Shown: positions 23,826 to 33,886, counted from the first letter of the stretch. The stretch: DNA of 64,000 nt from Alligator mississippiensis (GCF_030867095.1 NC_081824.1:49324882-49388881), one strand, 5' to 3'. Numbers and translations are program-made. Notes: generated from the letters alone by a model not told the origin.

Positions 23826-23851
23826 TTTCAGGGACAAACACCCTTCCTCAG
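23826..23851 (-). ncRNA. Hammerhead-ribozyme-like core in dispersed repeat
   Basis: On the minus strand the bases read CTGAGGA (23851-23845), AGGG, a 7-base loop, CCCT, then GAAA (23829-23826). This gives the invariant CUGANGA box, a 4-bp stem II and the GAAA box of a hammerhead ribozyme. Stems I and III and the cleavage site cannot be assigned with confidence, and the mirror copy in the right arm has lost the first box. It is probably a fossil of a self-cleaving retroelement RNA; activity is not implied. Confidence 0.4.
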
Positions 23852-24221
23852 GCATTGGGAGAAGTGCATGGGTGCTTGACCCTGAAAGCTTGCAAAGAAC
23901 TTTTTTCCGACTAGTTGGTCTAATAAAAGATATCACATCTACCCAAAGAACCTTGCCTGTCTATGTTATTAGACTAACAGGGCTACAACCAACAACCCTG
24001 ATTATATCTATATATCTGTCTATAGTGTCATGTATGCAGCGATTGTGCGTGATACTGCAGAGGTTTGCTGCAATAGATATAGACATATATTTTATCTGAC
24101 GCATACATACATACATATATATATATACACAGACACACGTGTACACACACATATGTATAATATTAAATATTAGACTGATAGTCTATGACTTGGATAGTAC
24201 TTCACACAAAGAAGTTCATAC

Positions 24222-24465
24222 AGAAGTTCAAATTTCCCTGTACCCCCAAATATGAGAAAAAACTTTCTTACAGGAGAGTAATAAAGCACTGGAACAAGCT
24301 ATGCAGAGAGGTTGTGGAATTTCCATCCTTAGAGGTTTTTAAGAGCCAGGTAGGCAAAGCCTCAGCTGGGATTATATAGTTGGGGCTAGTCCTGCTTTGA
24401 GCAAGAAGCTGGACTAGATGACCTCCCTTCCAACTCTCTTTTTGTATGATGCTATAAGGAGCAGG
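24222..24465 (+). mobile_element. CR1 3' fragment in right palindrome arm
   Basis: Mirror copy of the fragment at 23288-23545. It reads TAAAGCACTGGAACAAGCTA, then GAGGTTGTGGAATTTCC and GACTAGATGACCTCCC toward the 3' end. Its opposite orientation and matching truncation show that it arose by the inverted duplication, not by a separate insertion. Confidence 0.87.
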
Positions 24466-24946
24466 AAGGTTCACTCATGGGAAAAACAAATCCCAAACCA
24501 ATGTCTTTGCTTTGAACTCTCAAGTCAGGGAAGGCCACAGTTCCTAGGTGAAGTGGTACCAAGGGTATTCAATTGCAGCCTTCCATTGTATTCCTGTGTG
24601 AATGCTAGCTTACATTAAATTCTTCCTATAGCTTAATCAATTTTAAATGTATACTTTGCTGGCCCCTGTCATGCTGCGGAAACAATGCTGTCTAAGGATT
24701 CACTGCTGAGACATGGAGGAAGTCCATAAAGGAAATCCTGACTGGCTCAGAAAGCACAGGAACAATCAGTGATAATAAAGGAGTCACAAAAACAGGCACA
24801 CGCCTAAGTCAATTGTGGCAAACATTTCAGGTCGAAAGAAAAACAATCTGGAGTACATTGGTTAACATGGGGCACGTCTAAACGTGCAACTGACGCTCCT
24901 GAATTTTCTGTCTACATGTGCACCCCCATTGGGAGAAAATTGAGCC

Positions 24947-25072
24947 CTTCCTCAGGCTTTGGAACAAGTGCATGGGTGTTTGTCCCTGAAAGTTTGCAAA
25001 GAACTTTTTCCCAACTATTTAGCAGGTCTAATAAAGATATCACATCTACCCAAAGAACCTTGTCTGCCTAGA
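24947..25072 (+). mobile_element. Third copy of the hammerhead-type repeat
   Basis: Directly after the right palindrome arm the sequence restarts as CTTCCTCAGG...AAGTGCATGGGTG, then TTGCAAAGAAC and ATCACATCTACCCAAAGAAC. It matches the palindrome from its centre outward (about 23845-23965) and then diverges at about 25072. Confidence 0.75.
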
Positions 25073-25270
25073 TATAATCAACGCATTTCATAATTCAAAA
25101 GATGGGCATGAGGCATTTCAGGGTGCAGACAGCAAGGTGGGCAGGGCTCAATTAACCCTCTAGTGGGCCCTCGGCAAACAAACTCATGGACCCGTACTTA
25201 ATACTGTATATATTTATATTACATTTTCACTCAAGAATTATAATATGTAAAATAAGCATAACTGGGCCCC

Positions 25271-25385
25271 TTCTTCACTTAGGGCCCTAGGCATGTGCCT
25301 AGTTTGCAGTATTGCCAACTCTCATGGTTTTTGGCCTTGTTCTTAAAGTCTACACTTTGGGAATGTGAAAAACGTAGCTCTTTCT

Positions 25386-25457
<72 letters not shown>

Positions 25458-25812
25458 GGAAAGAACTAAGTTTTTCACATTCTTGCATGAATAACGTGTG
25501 CCCCTGGAGGCTGGGCGACCGCCCCACGGGTGGCAGGAGTGGTGTCAGTGGTGACTGGGGGTGGTGAGCACCGACTGGTGGTCGGTGGCAGCCAATGGCA
25601 AGTGGTGACCACCTGCAGGCACTGCCGGCAGTGGCGGCCAATCACAGGGGGTGTATCGCCAATCTCAGGGGGTGCACATGCACCTGCGTGCACCCCCTAC
25701 GTGTCGCCAATGCATTCCTGAAGCATAGATTTGAAGACCAACACCAAAAATCATGAGAGTTGGCAATGCTGCAAACTAGGCAAATGCCTAGGGCCCTATG
25801 TGAAGTGGCAAC
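25271..25812. mobile_element. DNA element with about 100-bp inverted ends
   Basis: The left end AGGGCCCTAGGCATGTGCCT, followed by AGTTTGCAGTATTGCCAACT and CTCATGGTTTTTGG (25281-25337), is mirrored at 25740-25800 by ATCATGAGAGTTGGCAATGC and AAACTAGGCAAATGCCTAGG. A second inner inverted pair flanks a tetranucleotide microsatellite (25361-25384 and 25459-25482). A GC-rich section (25500-25705) shares words with the MITE at 41886. No coding sequence is present. Confidence 0.65.
25387..25457. repeat. (CTAT)n microsatellite
   Basis: 71 bp of uninterrupted CTAT, nearly 18 units. It lies inside the inverted element at 25271-25812 and is bracketed by the inverted pair GAATGTGAAAAAC/GTTTTTCACATTC. Confidence 0.98.
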
Positions 25813-25839
25813 AGTGAGTTTGCCTATGCGTTCATCCGG

Positions 25840-26740
25840 CCCTGGAGGTTGGGGGGCTACTTCTCTTCAGGGGTACAGCAGCCATGTGCCAGGCAGCCTG
25901 TTGCAGGTGTCCTCCCTGCCTGCTGCTCCGTGCCAGGCACAAGCCAGGCGGGCCAGGACTGCCAGGGTGTCACCGCCGCTTCTTATCAGCCTGGCCCCGA
26001 GAAGCACAAGCCCTGTGCGAGCAGCCCTGGACTTTGCTCGGCGCAGAGCCGGCCGCGCCGTGTCTTGCCGAGTTCAAACGAGTCCTTGCCGCGCGCGCAG
26101 CTGCCCCGAGCCCCGCGCCGCGCCGCGCCGACATGCTCCGACTGGTTTCCACACCCAGGGCGCTCCCGAGCGCGACGGGAAATACCTGCCACGGGTTGTG
26201 TCTCAGCTTGAGTCCCAGCCGCCCGGGGTGAGCGCGCGGGCTCGGGCTGGGGAGGGGGAGAAACTGGTGGGGGGGAAAAAAAACCAAACCCCAAAAGCTT
26301 CAGAGGCGATTTGCAACCGCGGGGAACTAGCACCGTAAGTGGGGCTTTTCTTGCCCGCTGCCCCGCGCCGCCGGGGAGCGAGGCTGCGGGAGGCGCGGGC
26401 GGGAGCTGGGCGGGGGCGAGGGCGGCGCGGAGGGCCGGGGTGCCCCCCACGCCACATGGCACAGAGAAGCGGCTCGTGCCCTCTCCCGCTCCCACAGCCG
26501 AGGAGCAGGCTGCCGCGCTCTTCCCCCCCAGGAGAGGCGACCCCCGCTTGGCAGCCGCTAACCCCGTGAGGCCAGAGGTCTGGACTCGGGCAGCACTTGG
26601 CGTTTCTTCCCGTTCCCCGCTCCTCCAAGTGTCCTGGCTTACAAAGTTTCTCTTCGCCCCTTCTCTGGCTTCGCTACAGCTCTTGGATCCTGGGGTGTGG
26701 GAGAGTCGCCTTGGGCAGGGGACTGCAAGCTCGGGGCTCC
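25840..26740 (+). promoter_or_regulatory. FAM83B: CpG island, probable FAM83B promoter and first exon
   Basis: The only long CpG-dense region in the window that is not an LTR. It is densest at 26035-26140 (GCGCCGCGCC words) and 26350-26450. It lies about 7 kb upstream of the exon carrying the FAM83B start codon, on the correct side. Mammalian FAM83B has a non-coding first exon. A consensus donor, CACC|GTAAGT, begins at 26335. Open frames on both strands across the island reflect its composition and show no domain. The transcription start cannot be placed from sequence alone. Confidence 0.65.
26335..26340 (+). other. FAM83B: Candidate splice donor of FAM83B exon 1
   Basis: GTAAGT matches the full +1 to +6 donor consensus and is preceded by GCACC. 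It sits within the CpG island upstream of exon 2. The exon's 5' limit is unknown. Confidence 0.4.
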
Positions 26741-26927
26741 ACACTTTAGCAGCTCAGATTTTGGTGGTGGGGGGAGGTGCAGTTTTTGCAAGGAAGTGGC
26801 TGCATTTGCGTTTTAACACTTGCCTATTTATCTGATTCCCCCAAAGAATAGCAAAAAGAGTCACGGTACAACTCAGGTAATATTTACCTGAGCACATACC
26901 TGGAAGGAGCCCCAAATGACTCTCTTG

Positions 26928-27112
26928 CTAGGGTGGGCCATCATAGAGGACAGTCCGGTTGTCCTCTGTCCCCTATTGACGTGAAACCAGATGCCTTTAT
27001 GTCCTCTATTATTCTCTTGAAGAAAAAAATAGAGGACACAAAGGTGTCGGGTTTTGTATCGATAGAGGACAGAGCAGCAGAAAAGCAGAATGTCCTCTAT
27101 GATGGCCATCTG
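26928..27112. mobile_element. Palindromic MITE, about 185 bp
   Basis: GGCCATCATAGAGGACA (26937-26953) is the exact complement of TGTCCTCTATGATGGCC (27089-27105). Inside, several further TGTCCTCTATT/AATAGAGGACA words keep most of the element self-complementary. It lies in predicted FAM83B intron 1. Confidence 0.75.
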
Positions 27113-27165
27113 ATCTCTCCCAGGGCCCCAACAACCCTAAAGCCACCACTGCCCTGGGCCACAGG

Positions 27166-27547
27166 CAGGGTTTGAATGCTGGGGGAGCTCGAGGGTGGAG
27201 GCTGAGCCCCCCAATAAGAAATGAAAGCTCCCCTATAAGATTTGAAAATCATAATCTGGATGGCAGGGCTCGACATGGGTATGGGCGAACGAGGCGGCCA
27301 CCCAGGGCCCAGGCACAAAGGGGGCCCCAAAATGTTAATTTAAAAATTATTATCATCGTTATCTTTGGTGAAGGAGAGCCCGATAGTAAAAGTTCACCCC
27401 AGGGCCGCCAGGAGTCTAGGTATGGTGCTGCTGGGGGGGTAGGTGTCTCCAATTGTGTTAGGGCATTGTGATGGGCAGCATAGTTTCTTTCAGACCCCCC
27501 CTCCCCTGCCCCCCCACCCAAGAGTCAAAGTGTAATTCAAACTCTGT
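27166..27547. mobile_element. hAT non-autonomous element, copy A, 382 bp
   Basis: Left end CAGGGTTTGAATGCTGGGGG and right end GTGTAATTCAAACTCTGT are inverted. The 8-bp direct repeat GCCACAGG flanks the element exactly (27158-27165 and 27548-27555), the duplication length of hAT transposition. The same family occurs at 59598. A short AT-rich middle (about 27330-27360) separates GC-rich halves. No protein is encoded. Confidence 0.88.
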
Positions 27548-28002
27548 GCCACAGGGATTGGGAAGGCAAGTGTTCCTGTGCTGCTTAGTGCCCCCGACAC
27601 CTTTTGATTGTGACTATAGAGCAGAGGGTACATCAAACCCCTGTTAATTCTGTTCATGACAGGCTGGACAAGGCCCAGGGTTCTCACTGCACAAATCAGA
27701 GGTGAATGGCACATTGCTGGAATAGCCCTCACATACCCACATGGGAGAGAGGGGGCAAGCCACCGGTTTGTGCCTGCTGTGTCTCCTTCAGACCCACCAT
27801 TGGGTAAACACAGCTGGGTGTACTGTCCTCTGAAAATGCTGATTTCACCAAAATGGATACATTTGGCAGGAACCTGTCTGAAATGTATGTCTTTCTTGGG
27901 GAGGGCAGAGAAAGAGAGAGAGATGCTTGCTTGTACCTAGTCGTTAAGGCCTCACTTTGGATATAAGAAATGATATGCTGGCTGCACTGGCAGCAGATCA
28001 AG

Positions 28003-28600
28003 GGAAGTGATTATTCCCCTCTGTTCAGGGCTGCTGAGGCCACATCTGGAGTACTGTGTGCATCTTTGAGCCCCCCACTACAGAAAGGATATAGGCAAAC
28101 TGGAGAGAGTCCAGCAGAGGGCAACAAAATGGTTAGGTGTCTGGGGAACAAGACTTCTGAGCAGAGGCTGAGGGAACTGGGTTTATTTAGCCTAGAGAAG
28201 AGAAGACTGAGGTGGGATTTAATAGCAGCCTTCAACTACCTGAATGGGGGTTTGAAAGAGGATGGTCCTAGACTGTTCTCAGGGGTGGCAGATAGCAGAA
28301 CAAGGAGCAATGGTCTCAAGGTGCAGCAAGGGAAGTTTACGTTAGATATCAGAAAGAACTTTCTCACCAGGAGGGTAGGAAAGCACTGGAACATGTTACC
28401 CGGAGAGGTGGTGGAATCTCCATTCTTAGAGGTTTTAGAGGTTGTGGAACCTCCATCCTTGGAGGTTTTTAAGATCCAGGTAGACAAAGCCTTTTGTGGG
28501 AAGATACAGTTGGAGCTGGTCCTGCTTTGAGCAGGGGGATGGACTACATAACATCCTGAGCTCCCTTCCAACCCTAATTTTATATGAGTCTATCATTCTG
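28003..28600 (+). mobile_element. CR1 3' fragment with internal 33-bp duplication
   Basis: Starts AGGGAAGTGATTATTCCCCT, the same word that occurs inside the CR1 at 37.8 kb, and continues through the ORF2 C-terminus ([20 protein letters not shown], then LDIRKNFLTRRVGKHWN) to a short 3' end. Near 28409-28474 the segment coding EVVESPFLEVL is followed by a diverged copy coding EVVEPPSLEVF, a tandem duplication of about 33 bp. Lying in FAM83B intron 1 in sense orientation, it is a broken LINE fragment. Confidence 0.9.
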
Positions 28601-28714
28601 ACTTCAAATGACTGTTCCAGGAATTGTCCCAATTTGGAAGAGGAGCATTTTTGAAATCTTGAAATTCTTTGTGGGATAGGAAAATCATTTCCCACCCATC
28701 TCTACCTTAGTGTA

Positions 28715-28745
28715 TAGAATCATACAATCATAGAAAATTAGAGTG
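28715..28745 (-). repeat. CR1-type terminal octamer relic
   Basis: TAGAATCATACAATCATAGAA is the complement of the ATTCTATGAT-type microsatellite ending CR1 elements. No adjoining CR1 body is recognisable. Confidence 0.4.
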
Positions 28746-29190
28746 CAGTGTATAGAAGTTAGCATGACTGAAGCAGGGGTAGAACTCTCAACTTTTTTCC
28801 ATTGGGTGTACTTGTGGCTGTCTATCACTCATTTGTCACCATTTTGAAAGCTAAGATGGTGTGGAAATTCATTCCCACAAAGACACAATTCTACTTGCCT
28901 CCCAAAGTGCAGGTCTTTTCTTGCTATATTCCTTGTATCAGCACTGGAAAGGGCAGGGCACATAGTTAATATAAAGCAAGTGATGAGCAAGTCTGTGCAG
29001 GATCCATGCAGAGCTTACCAGCTGTTTTAGCCTGAGCACATGCTCTGAAGCACAAATCCTTTCGTCATTCAATTATATGTGCATTTCAACTCTGTGGAGG
29101 AAAATACTTCTTTGGTCAACATTATATTTACAATGCCCACATCTACAAAATGAAGATGTCTGATGCAGTGGACATCAGGATTACTTAAAT

Positions 29191-29501
29191 CAGTAGTTCT
29201 CAAACTTTTTAGACTATGGCACCCCTCAGACTTGAGGCTTCCCTTTGAAAATGCCAGCTTTTAGTTTTCACTCATTTTTTGAACATGGAAAAATAATAGA
29301 GAAATTTTTCTGTTGCAAAGAACTGAGAAAGACCGCAATGGATCAAAATGTTTTTAACACTAAAGATTCCTATTTGAAGTCTCTGGGTTTATCTTGAGAA
29401 TCATGTTTGCATACCTAACAGTGCTAACATTGCTTTACTTGGCACCCTTGAAAGGATCTCAAAGCAGTCCAGAGTGCCATGGCACCCTGGTTGAGAATCT
29501 G
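29191..29501. mobile_element. hAT (Charlie-like) non-autonomous element
   Basis: Left end CAGTAGTTCTCAAACTTTTT and right end GGCACCCTGGTTGAGAATCTG are inverted and of the same type as the element at 14978. The flanks ACTTAAAT (29183-29190) and ACTTATAC (29502-29509) share five leading bases, a decayed 8-bp duplication. Confidence 0.75.
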
Positions 29502-29509
29502 ACTTATAC

Positions 29510-32500
29510 AGATATAGTGAAGATGTTGGAGTTAAAAAGTAGTTGACATCAAATTTCTAGCAGCTGGTCAACCATATAAATACATACATGAGGTCTGCAA
29601 ATTTACAGTCACGACAACACCTACAATAAGCAATAGATGGGTGTAAGTAGATTACTGAAAACTCAAACCATCAGCCTGATTCTGCCGGAACCCTACTTAT
29701 ATTAGTAATAAAGCTGCTGACATGAGAAAGTATTAATCTGGAGAGTATATGTTTCAAGAATCAAGCCCGCTTTACAAAAATCAACATACATGACAGAGAG
29801 AGACTTGAAAAAGTTCATTTAAAATTAAAAATAAAAGACAACTCTCAAAAATTTAGTAAACTTTGTTTTTTAATTGTATCTCTATCATGAGTGATAGTAA
29901 AAAACAACCCTCATAAAGACAGCTAAAATATACCTGTATTTTATTGTGAAATTTAAACTACAAGACACAACAGGTCCAAGCCAGCTACCTAATTCTCCTC
30001 ATTCTTTCTCTCTCTTACCTTCCAATAATTATAAAAGTTCTATTAGGATATTGTTTCAACACAGTAATTATTACTTTCCAGGAAAGAAAATAAGGGTTTC
30101 AAGAGGGTTGGACCTTGTACCATATTTATTTGATGCTATTACTTCAATTTGAGATTTTTTTTGACTAAATTCATGTACCATACCATAGAGTCATGTTCTT
30201 AATTCAGCACTATAATTTTCCATAGGTCTGACCTGTCTTGCAGTCTATCTTTTTCCTGATAATGAATAGGAAATCTTGGCTCTCAAATAAATATATAATG
30301 TTCCTGATATCTTTTGCAAGCAGAATTTGTTTTCTATGGAAATAATTACTCTCATGTAGGACAGAATTCACTAAAGCAGAAGTTTGTAGCTCTCCCTGGA
30401 TAAAAAACTGTATCATATTCACATCCTTCTTTCATGTCTGAGTACAGATTATTTCATTTGATCTGTGTGCCACATTAAATGTATTCGCTTTCTTTGATAA
30501 AAAACAGTAAGCACAAGTCAATTTACTATGACTTCATTTAAAATTTTAAAATAGGGAAATATATCATCCTGAGGTTCTCTTAACTTCAATGCAGTATTAC
30601 AAATCAATACCAAATGAAGATATAGCCCATTAATGCTTAAGTAAAAAAAGAAATAAGAAAAAAAGAAAACAAAACCTTCAGTGAAACCCCCAGAACAGGG
30701 GCTTCATATACCGCATATCAGTCACCATGCCTGGAGTACCCAGAATAAGTTGAATAGCAATGGATGCCAACAAAAACAATTTAAGACAGAATATCATGAC
30801 AAAGATTAGAGCTGTAGAGAAAATATATTAGCAGAAATATAAATGCTTGACTTATTGCTGGGTATTACCGAGTTAATAATTGCCACAATAGCTATGTAAT
30901 ATAAAATGGATTTCTTTTCCCACACATCTTTGCAGACTCAGGCGCAATCATGTTGCAGCTCATAAAATCAGTGGCAAAATTCCCACTCCCAGCAGCCCTA
31001 TGCCACAGTATAATCAGATCTAGAAATACTAGAGATTGACTGACTTCAGTGGAAACTGGATTGGGTCATTAATATCATACAAGAAGTGGATTTCTTGCAG
31101 AAGAGTTTTATAGGTGGTCAGCTTAATATCTATTCATTGCCTCATCAGTACATTGCCCAAATACCAAGTCCCGTGTGTATGATTACTGTTTTCTCAGTCA
31201 TTTTTAACTCTTAAGTCTCAAATAATTTTGAAACAAACTGTTCCAGTTAATTCATTTATGAGGCATTGTTTTCAGTATTTCAATATTACAATTTCATTCC
31301 ATGTTTCATTTTGTCCTTTTTAATTACTGTACTCTTTTATGCACCACAGAATTGAGTATCCACCCTTTACACCCTGTATAATCATCTGCACACATGTAAT
31401 GTGTATGTTAATGCTACTGCGCATCTTTCATAACGTTTTGTACTTGCTTCATATGTCAATGAATGGACAGATCCTCCAACAGATCCAAATTATCACTCTG
31501 GAAAGCCATCAAGCCCCCTTAGTTTGCTTGCTTGATTATAGTAGCAGACAAAAATGTTCCTTCCCCCCAGGCTCAGGAGCAATCTTTTTTCCCGCTGGCT
31601 CAGCGATATGATTCAGATTTAATCCCTCATGTGAAAGGTTGATGGCAATATCAGATTGGCCATTTTCCATTTTTTTTGGTTAAACCTCAGACTTTGCAAA
31701 CTCTTCATCAGTGATCTTGGCTGAATTTTTGCCCTTATCTTATTCTTAGCTATTCAGTAATTTTTTTTCTCCATCACAAGACTTTGGGTGTAGGATCAGA
31801 AAATCCACAGACACAAATATCCAGAATTGACAATATGTTTGAACATTGAATTGGATTTTGGAATTCACTGGAATTCAATTCACTTTTTACAGACCTCTGT
31901 AGAGAGTTTTTTTAACGTTTTTTTCCTACCAGGCTTAGTTTAAGTGTTAAATGAAAGCAACTTCTATTTCATTTAATATTGGTTAGGATATTACCAGTAT
32001 GAATTCCAGACCAAAATGCACATTTCACAAATTGTAAAAACATCTTTGTAATATCTGCATATAAAGAGAAAATATATTTACACATTGTGTAAATGTATTC
32101 AACATGCCTAAATGATTTACTATTGCAAAATTGGCTTCAAATGATGGTTTTCATATTAATGTTCTATTGGTGCTTGTGTATATGTATCCTAATTTGCTCA
32201 TCATACACTGAGGGAAGAATGGAGCCTTTCTGTAATTATCGTTTATTGGATCAATTATATAGCTGGGAGAGATGCCTCTGTTCCCCTCAGGATAACTTTC
32301 TCTGAATTTCACTATGAGGTGAGCTCCCATGTCATTGTCATTGGCAATAGGAAGTTTTTTTCCATATAGCTTCTCTCTGTTATGCTTGGCAAATTCTTTG
32401 TCATTCTCATGGAATTTCCAGGTTTTTACTTACCTCCATGCAGTGCAGTGCGTGAATGCGATTAGACCTTAGTTTTCATGCAAATTGTGAAATTATGAAA

Positions 32501-33382
32501 ATTCAGTGGCTCTTCATGTAGGTAAATGAAGAAGGATAATGTGATCCTTTATTCTTGCACAGGTTTGAGTTTTTAAGTGGGTAACACCAGCATCCCTTTT
32601 AAATTTAATTGAAATAAAAAAGGGAAAAATCTCTTTTCTTCTTCTTCTTCTTCTTCTTCTTCTCCTTCTTTTTCTTGGTAACATGGTAAGATACAAGCAG
32701 GAACTCCACTGAGTGAGCTGGGTGGAAACTAGTGACCAAATTGCTGATTCAGAGCCTGATACAAGATGTGGGAGGAGAAACTTCTCTAGAGTTCCTCATA
32801 ACTCATCGAAGTGAGGCAGGCTAGTCCCGGTTATAAGCAACACAAGGATTAGCTCATCATGGGAAAAAGAGTAGATAAGACAACGACTGTGGTTTCAGAG
32901 AATCCAAAGAGGAGGTATGTGTGTGAGGGAGGAATGGAAAACAGTGTAAAGAAATGGGAGACAGGCGAGGGTTGTGAAACATTTTTCTTGACTGTTCTAG
33001 CAATGTTCCAATTACCACAGATAAAGTTTTGAAACATATTAAATGAATGCTAACTGAATATATTATCTTTTCATAGAGTATGGTTTGGTTTATAGCACTG
33101 GGAAATCTGGGACATAGTGTCAACTCTACCACAGATTTCACATATGAACATAACCAAATCACTTAGCTATTTTCTCCTTCAGTAAAAAGGGACAAAAATA
33201 CCTAAACTTGGGTCTGAGAAAATTACTTCAAGACAATTTTCAAAGGATCTTGAAATTCCTAGGTGACCTAGAGAGTTTTAGTATAATATCATTAGAATCA
33301 TACATTGTTACATTTATTTTTATATTTCTCTGGATTGCAAATTAGCAAAAAATACTCTTTTCATTTTTTTATATCCTTTTAG
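29510..33382 (+). other. FAM83B: FAM83B intron 1, distal part
   Basis: AT-rich DNA without recognised genes or elements apart from a (CTT)n run at 32638-32662. It ends with a pyrimidine-rich tract and the AG acceptor at 33381-33382. Confidence 0.5.
32638..32662. repeat. (CTT)n microsatellite
   Basis: About eight uninterrupted CTT units, followed by interrupted CTCC/CTT words to 32675. An arginine-run open frame on the opposite strand is an artefact of it. Confidence 0.95.
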
Positions 33383-33399
33383 ATACATTTCATCTGTAC

Positions 33400-33477
33400 A
33401 TGAATGGAAGTTTAAAAGGTTTGTTGCTAAATATCTGTGAAAATGGAAACCTCATCTTTGCTTTCATCCCTACATGA
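33400..33477 (+). promoter_or_regulatory. FAM83B: Upstream open reading frames in FAM83B leader
   Basis: If exon 2 starts at 33383, its leader has an ATG at 33400 opening a 25-codon frame that ends TGA at 33475-33477. That frame overlaps the main start at 33443 in another frame. A second ATG at 33404 reads only three codons, MEV, to TAA (33413-33415). Overlapping upstream frames commonly lower main-frame initiation. The effect is inferred and depends on the real transcript. Confidence 0.5.
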
Positions 33478-33886
33478 AGACTGCAGATCAGAGAACTACA
33501 TTGAACCTCATTACAAGGAATGGTACCGAGTAGCCATTGACGCTTTAATTGAAGGAGGTTTAGAAGCCTACAAAGAATTCCTTTCCAAGGAGAGATGTAC
33601 AGAGTTCCTTGCAGATGAGGAAATTAATTATATTTTGAACACTGTTCAGAAACTTCCTCCAAACACTGTTTATTCCTCTGACAATTCAGTTGATGATGCT
33701 TCTTCCTCAGGAACTTATTGGCCTATTGAATCAGATGTAGAAGCTCCAAACCTTGATTTGGGTTGGCCCTTTCTCATGCCTGGTATTTCTGGTGGCACAA
33801 ACATTGATCTGCTTTTTCACCCACCACGAGTACAGCCTTTCACAATAAAGGAAACCATTAGGAAGATGATAAGAGAAGCAAGAAAG
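33443..33886 (+). CDS. FAM83B: FAM83B, first coding exon (residues 1-148)
   Basis: FAM83B is a cytoplasmic scaffold whose N-terminal DUF1669 (SACK1) domain, a phospholipase-D-like fold, binds casein kinase 1 isoforms; the mammalian protein has been linked to EGFR-RAF and PI3K signalling. The exon encodes the family N-terminus: METSS at the start, [15 protein letters not shown] (19-33), [11 protein letters not shown] (55-65), [20 protein letters not shown] (89-108) and [15 protein letters not shown] (134-148). The start is ATG 33443 with A at -3 and G at +4. A GTG two codons upstream keeps the frame open but is not a likely start. The acceptor AG is at 33381-33382. The coding part ends in phase 0 at 33886, followed by GTAAAT. 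The rest of the domain and the long C-terminal tail lie in later exons that I could not find here. Confidence 0.95.

Larger units (their letters stand above)
22801..24946. repeat. 2.1-kb inverted duplication (large palindrome)
   Basis: The left arm (22801 to about 23843) is repeated in reverse complement in the right arm (about 23866 to 24946). Matching landmarks are GGCTCAATTT (22801) against the complement ending at 24946; GTTAACCAAT (22881) against ATTGGTTAAC (24857-24866); a CR1 3' fragment in each arm; and GTTCTTTGCA (23813) against TGCAAAGAAC ending 23900. Coordinate sums drift from 47747 outside to 47713 at the centre, a net 34 bp of indels. The axis is at about 23856. Both arms carry the same mosaic of MITE end, single-copy-looking DNA, CR1 and hammerhead-type repeat, so the duplication came after those insertions. 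Confidence 0.93.

Noticed and set aside
22801..24946. Palindrome as the terminal inverted repeats of one large transposon
   Set aside because: Each arm contains pieces of several unrelated element families in the same order, which fits a later inverted duplication.
25986..26744. 252-codon minus-strand frame through the CpG island
   Set aside because: CpG-rich DNA lacks stop codons in most frames. The residues are compositionally biased and no domain is visible.
30000..32600. Additional exons or tRNA genes in the AT-rich intron
   Set aside because: No splice-bounded conserved frame and no recognisable A-box/B-box cloverleaf was seen.
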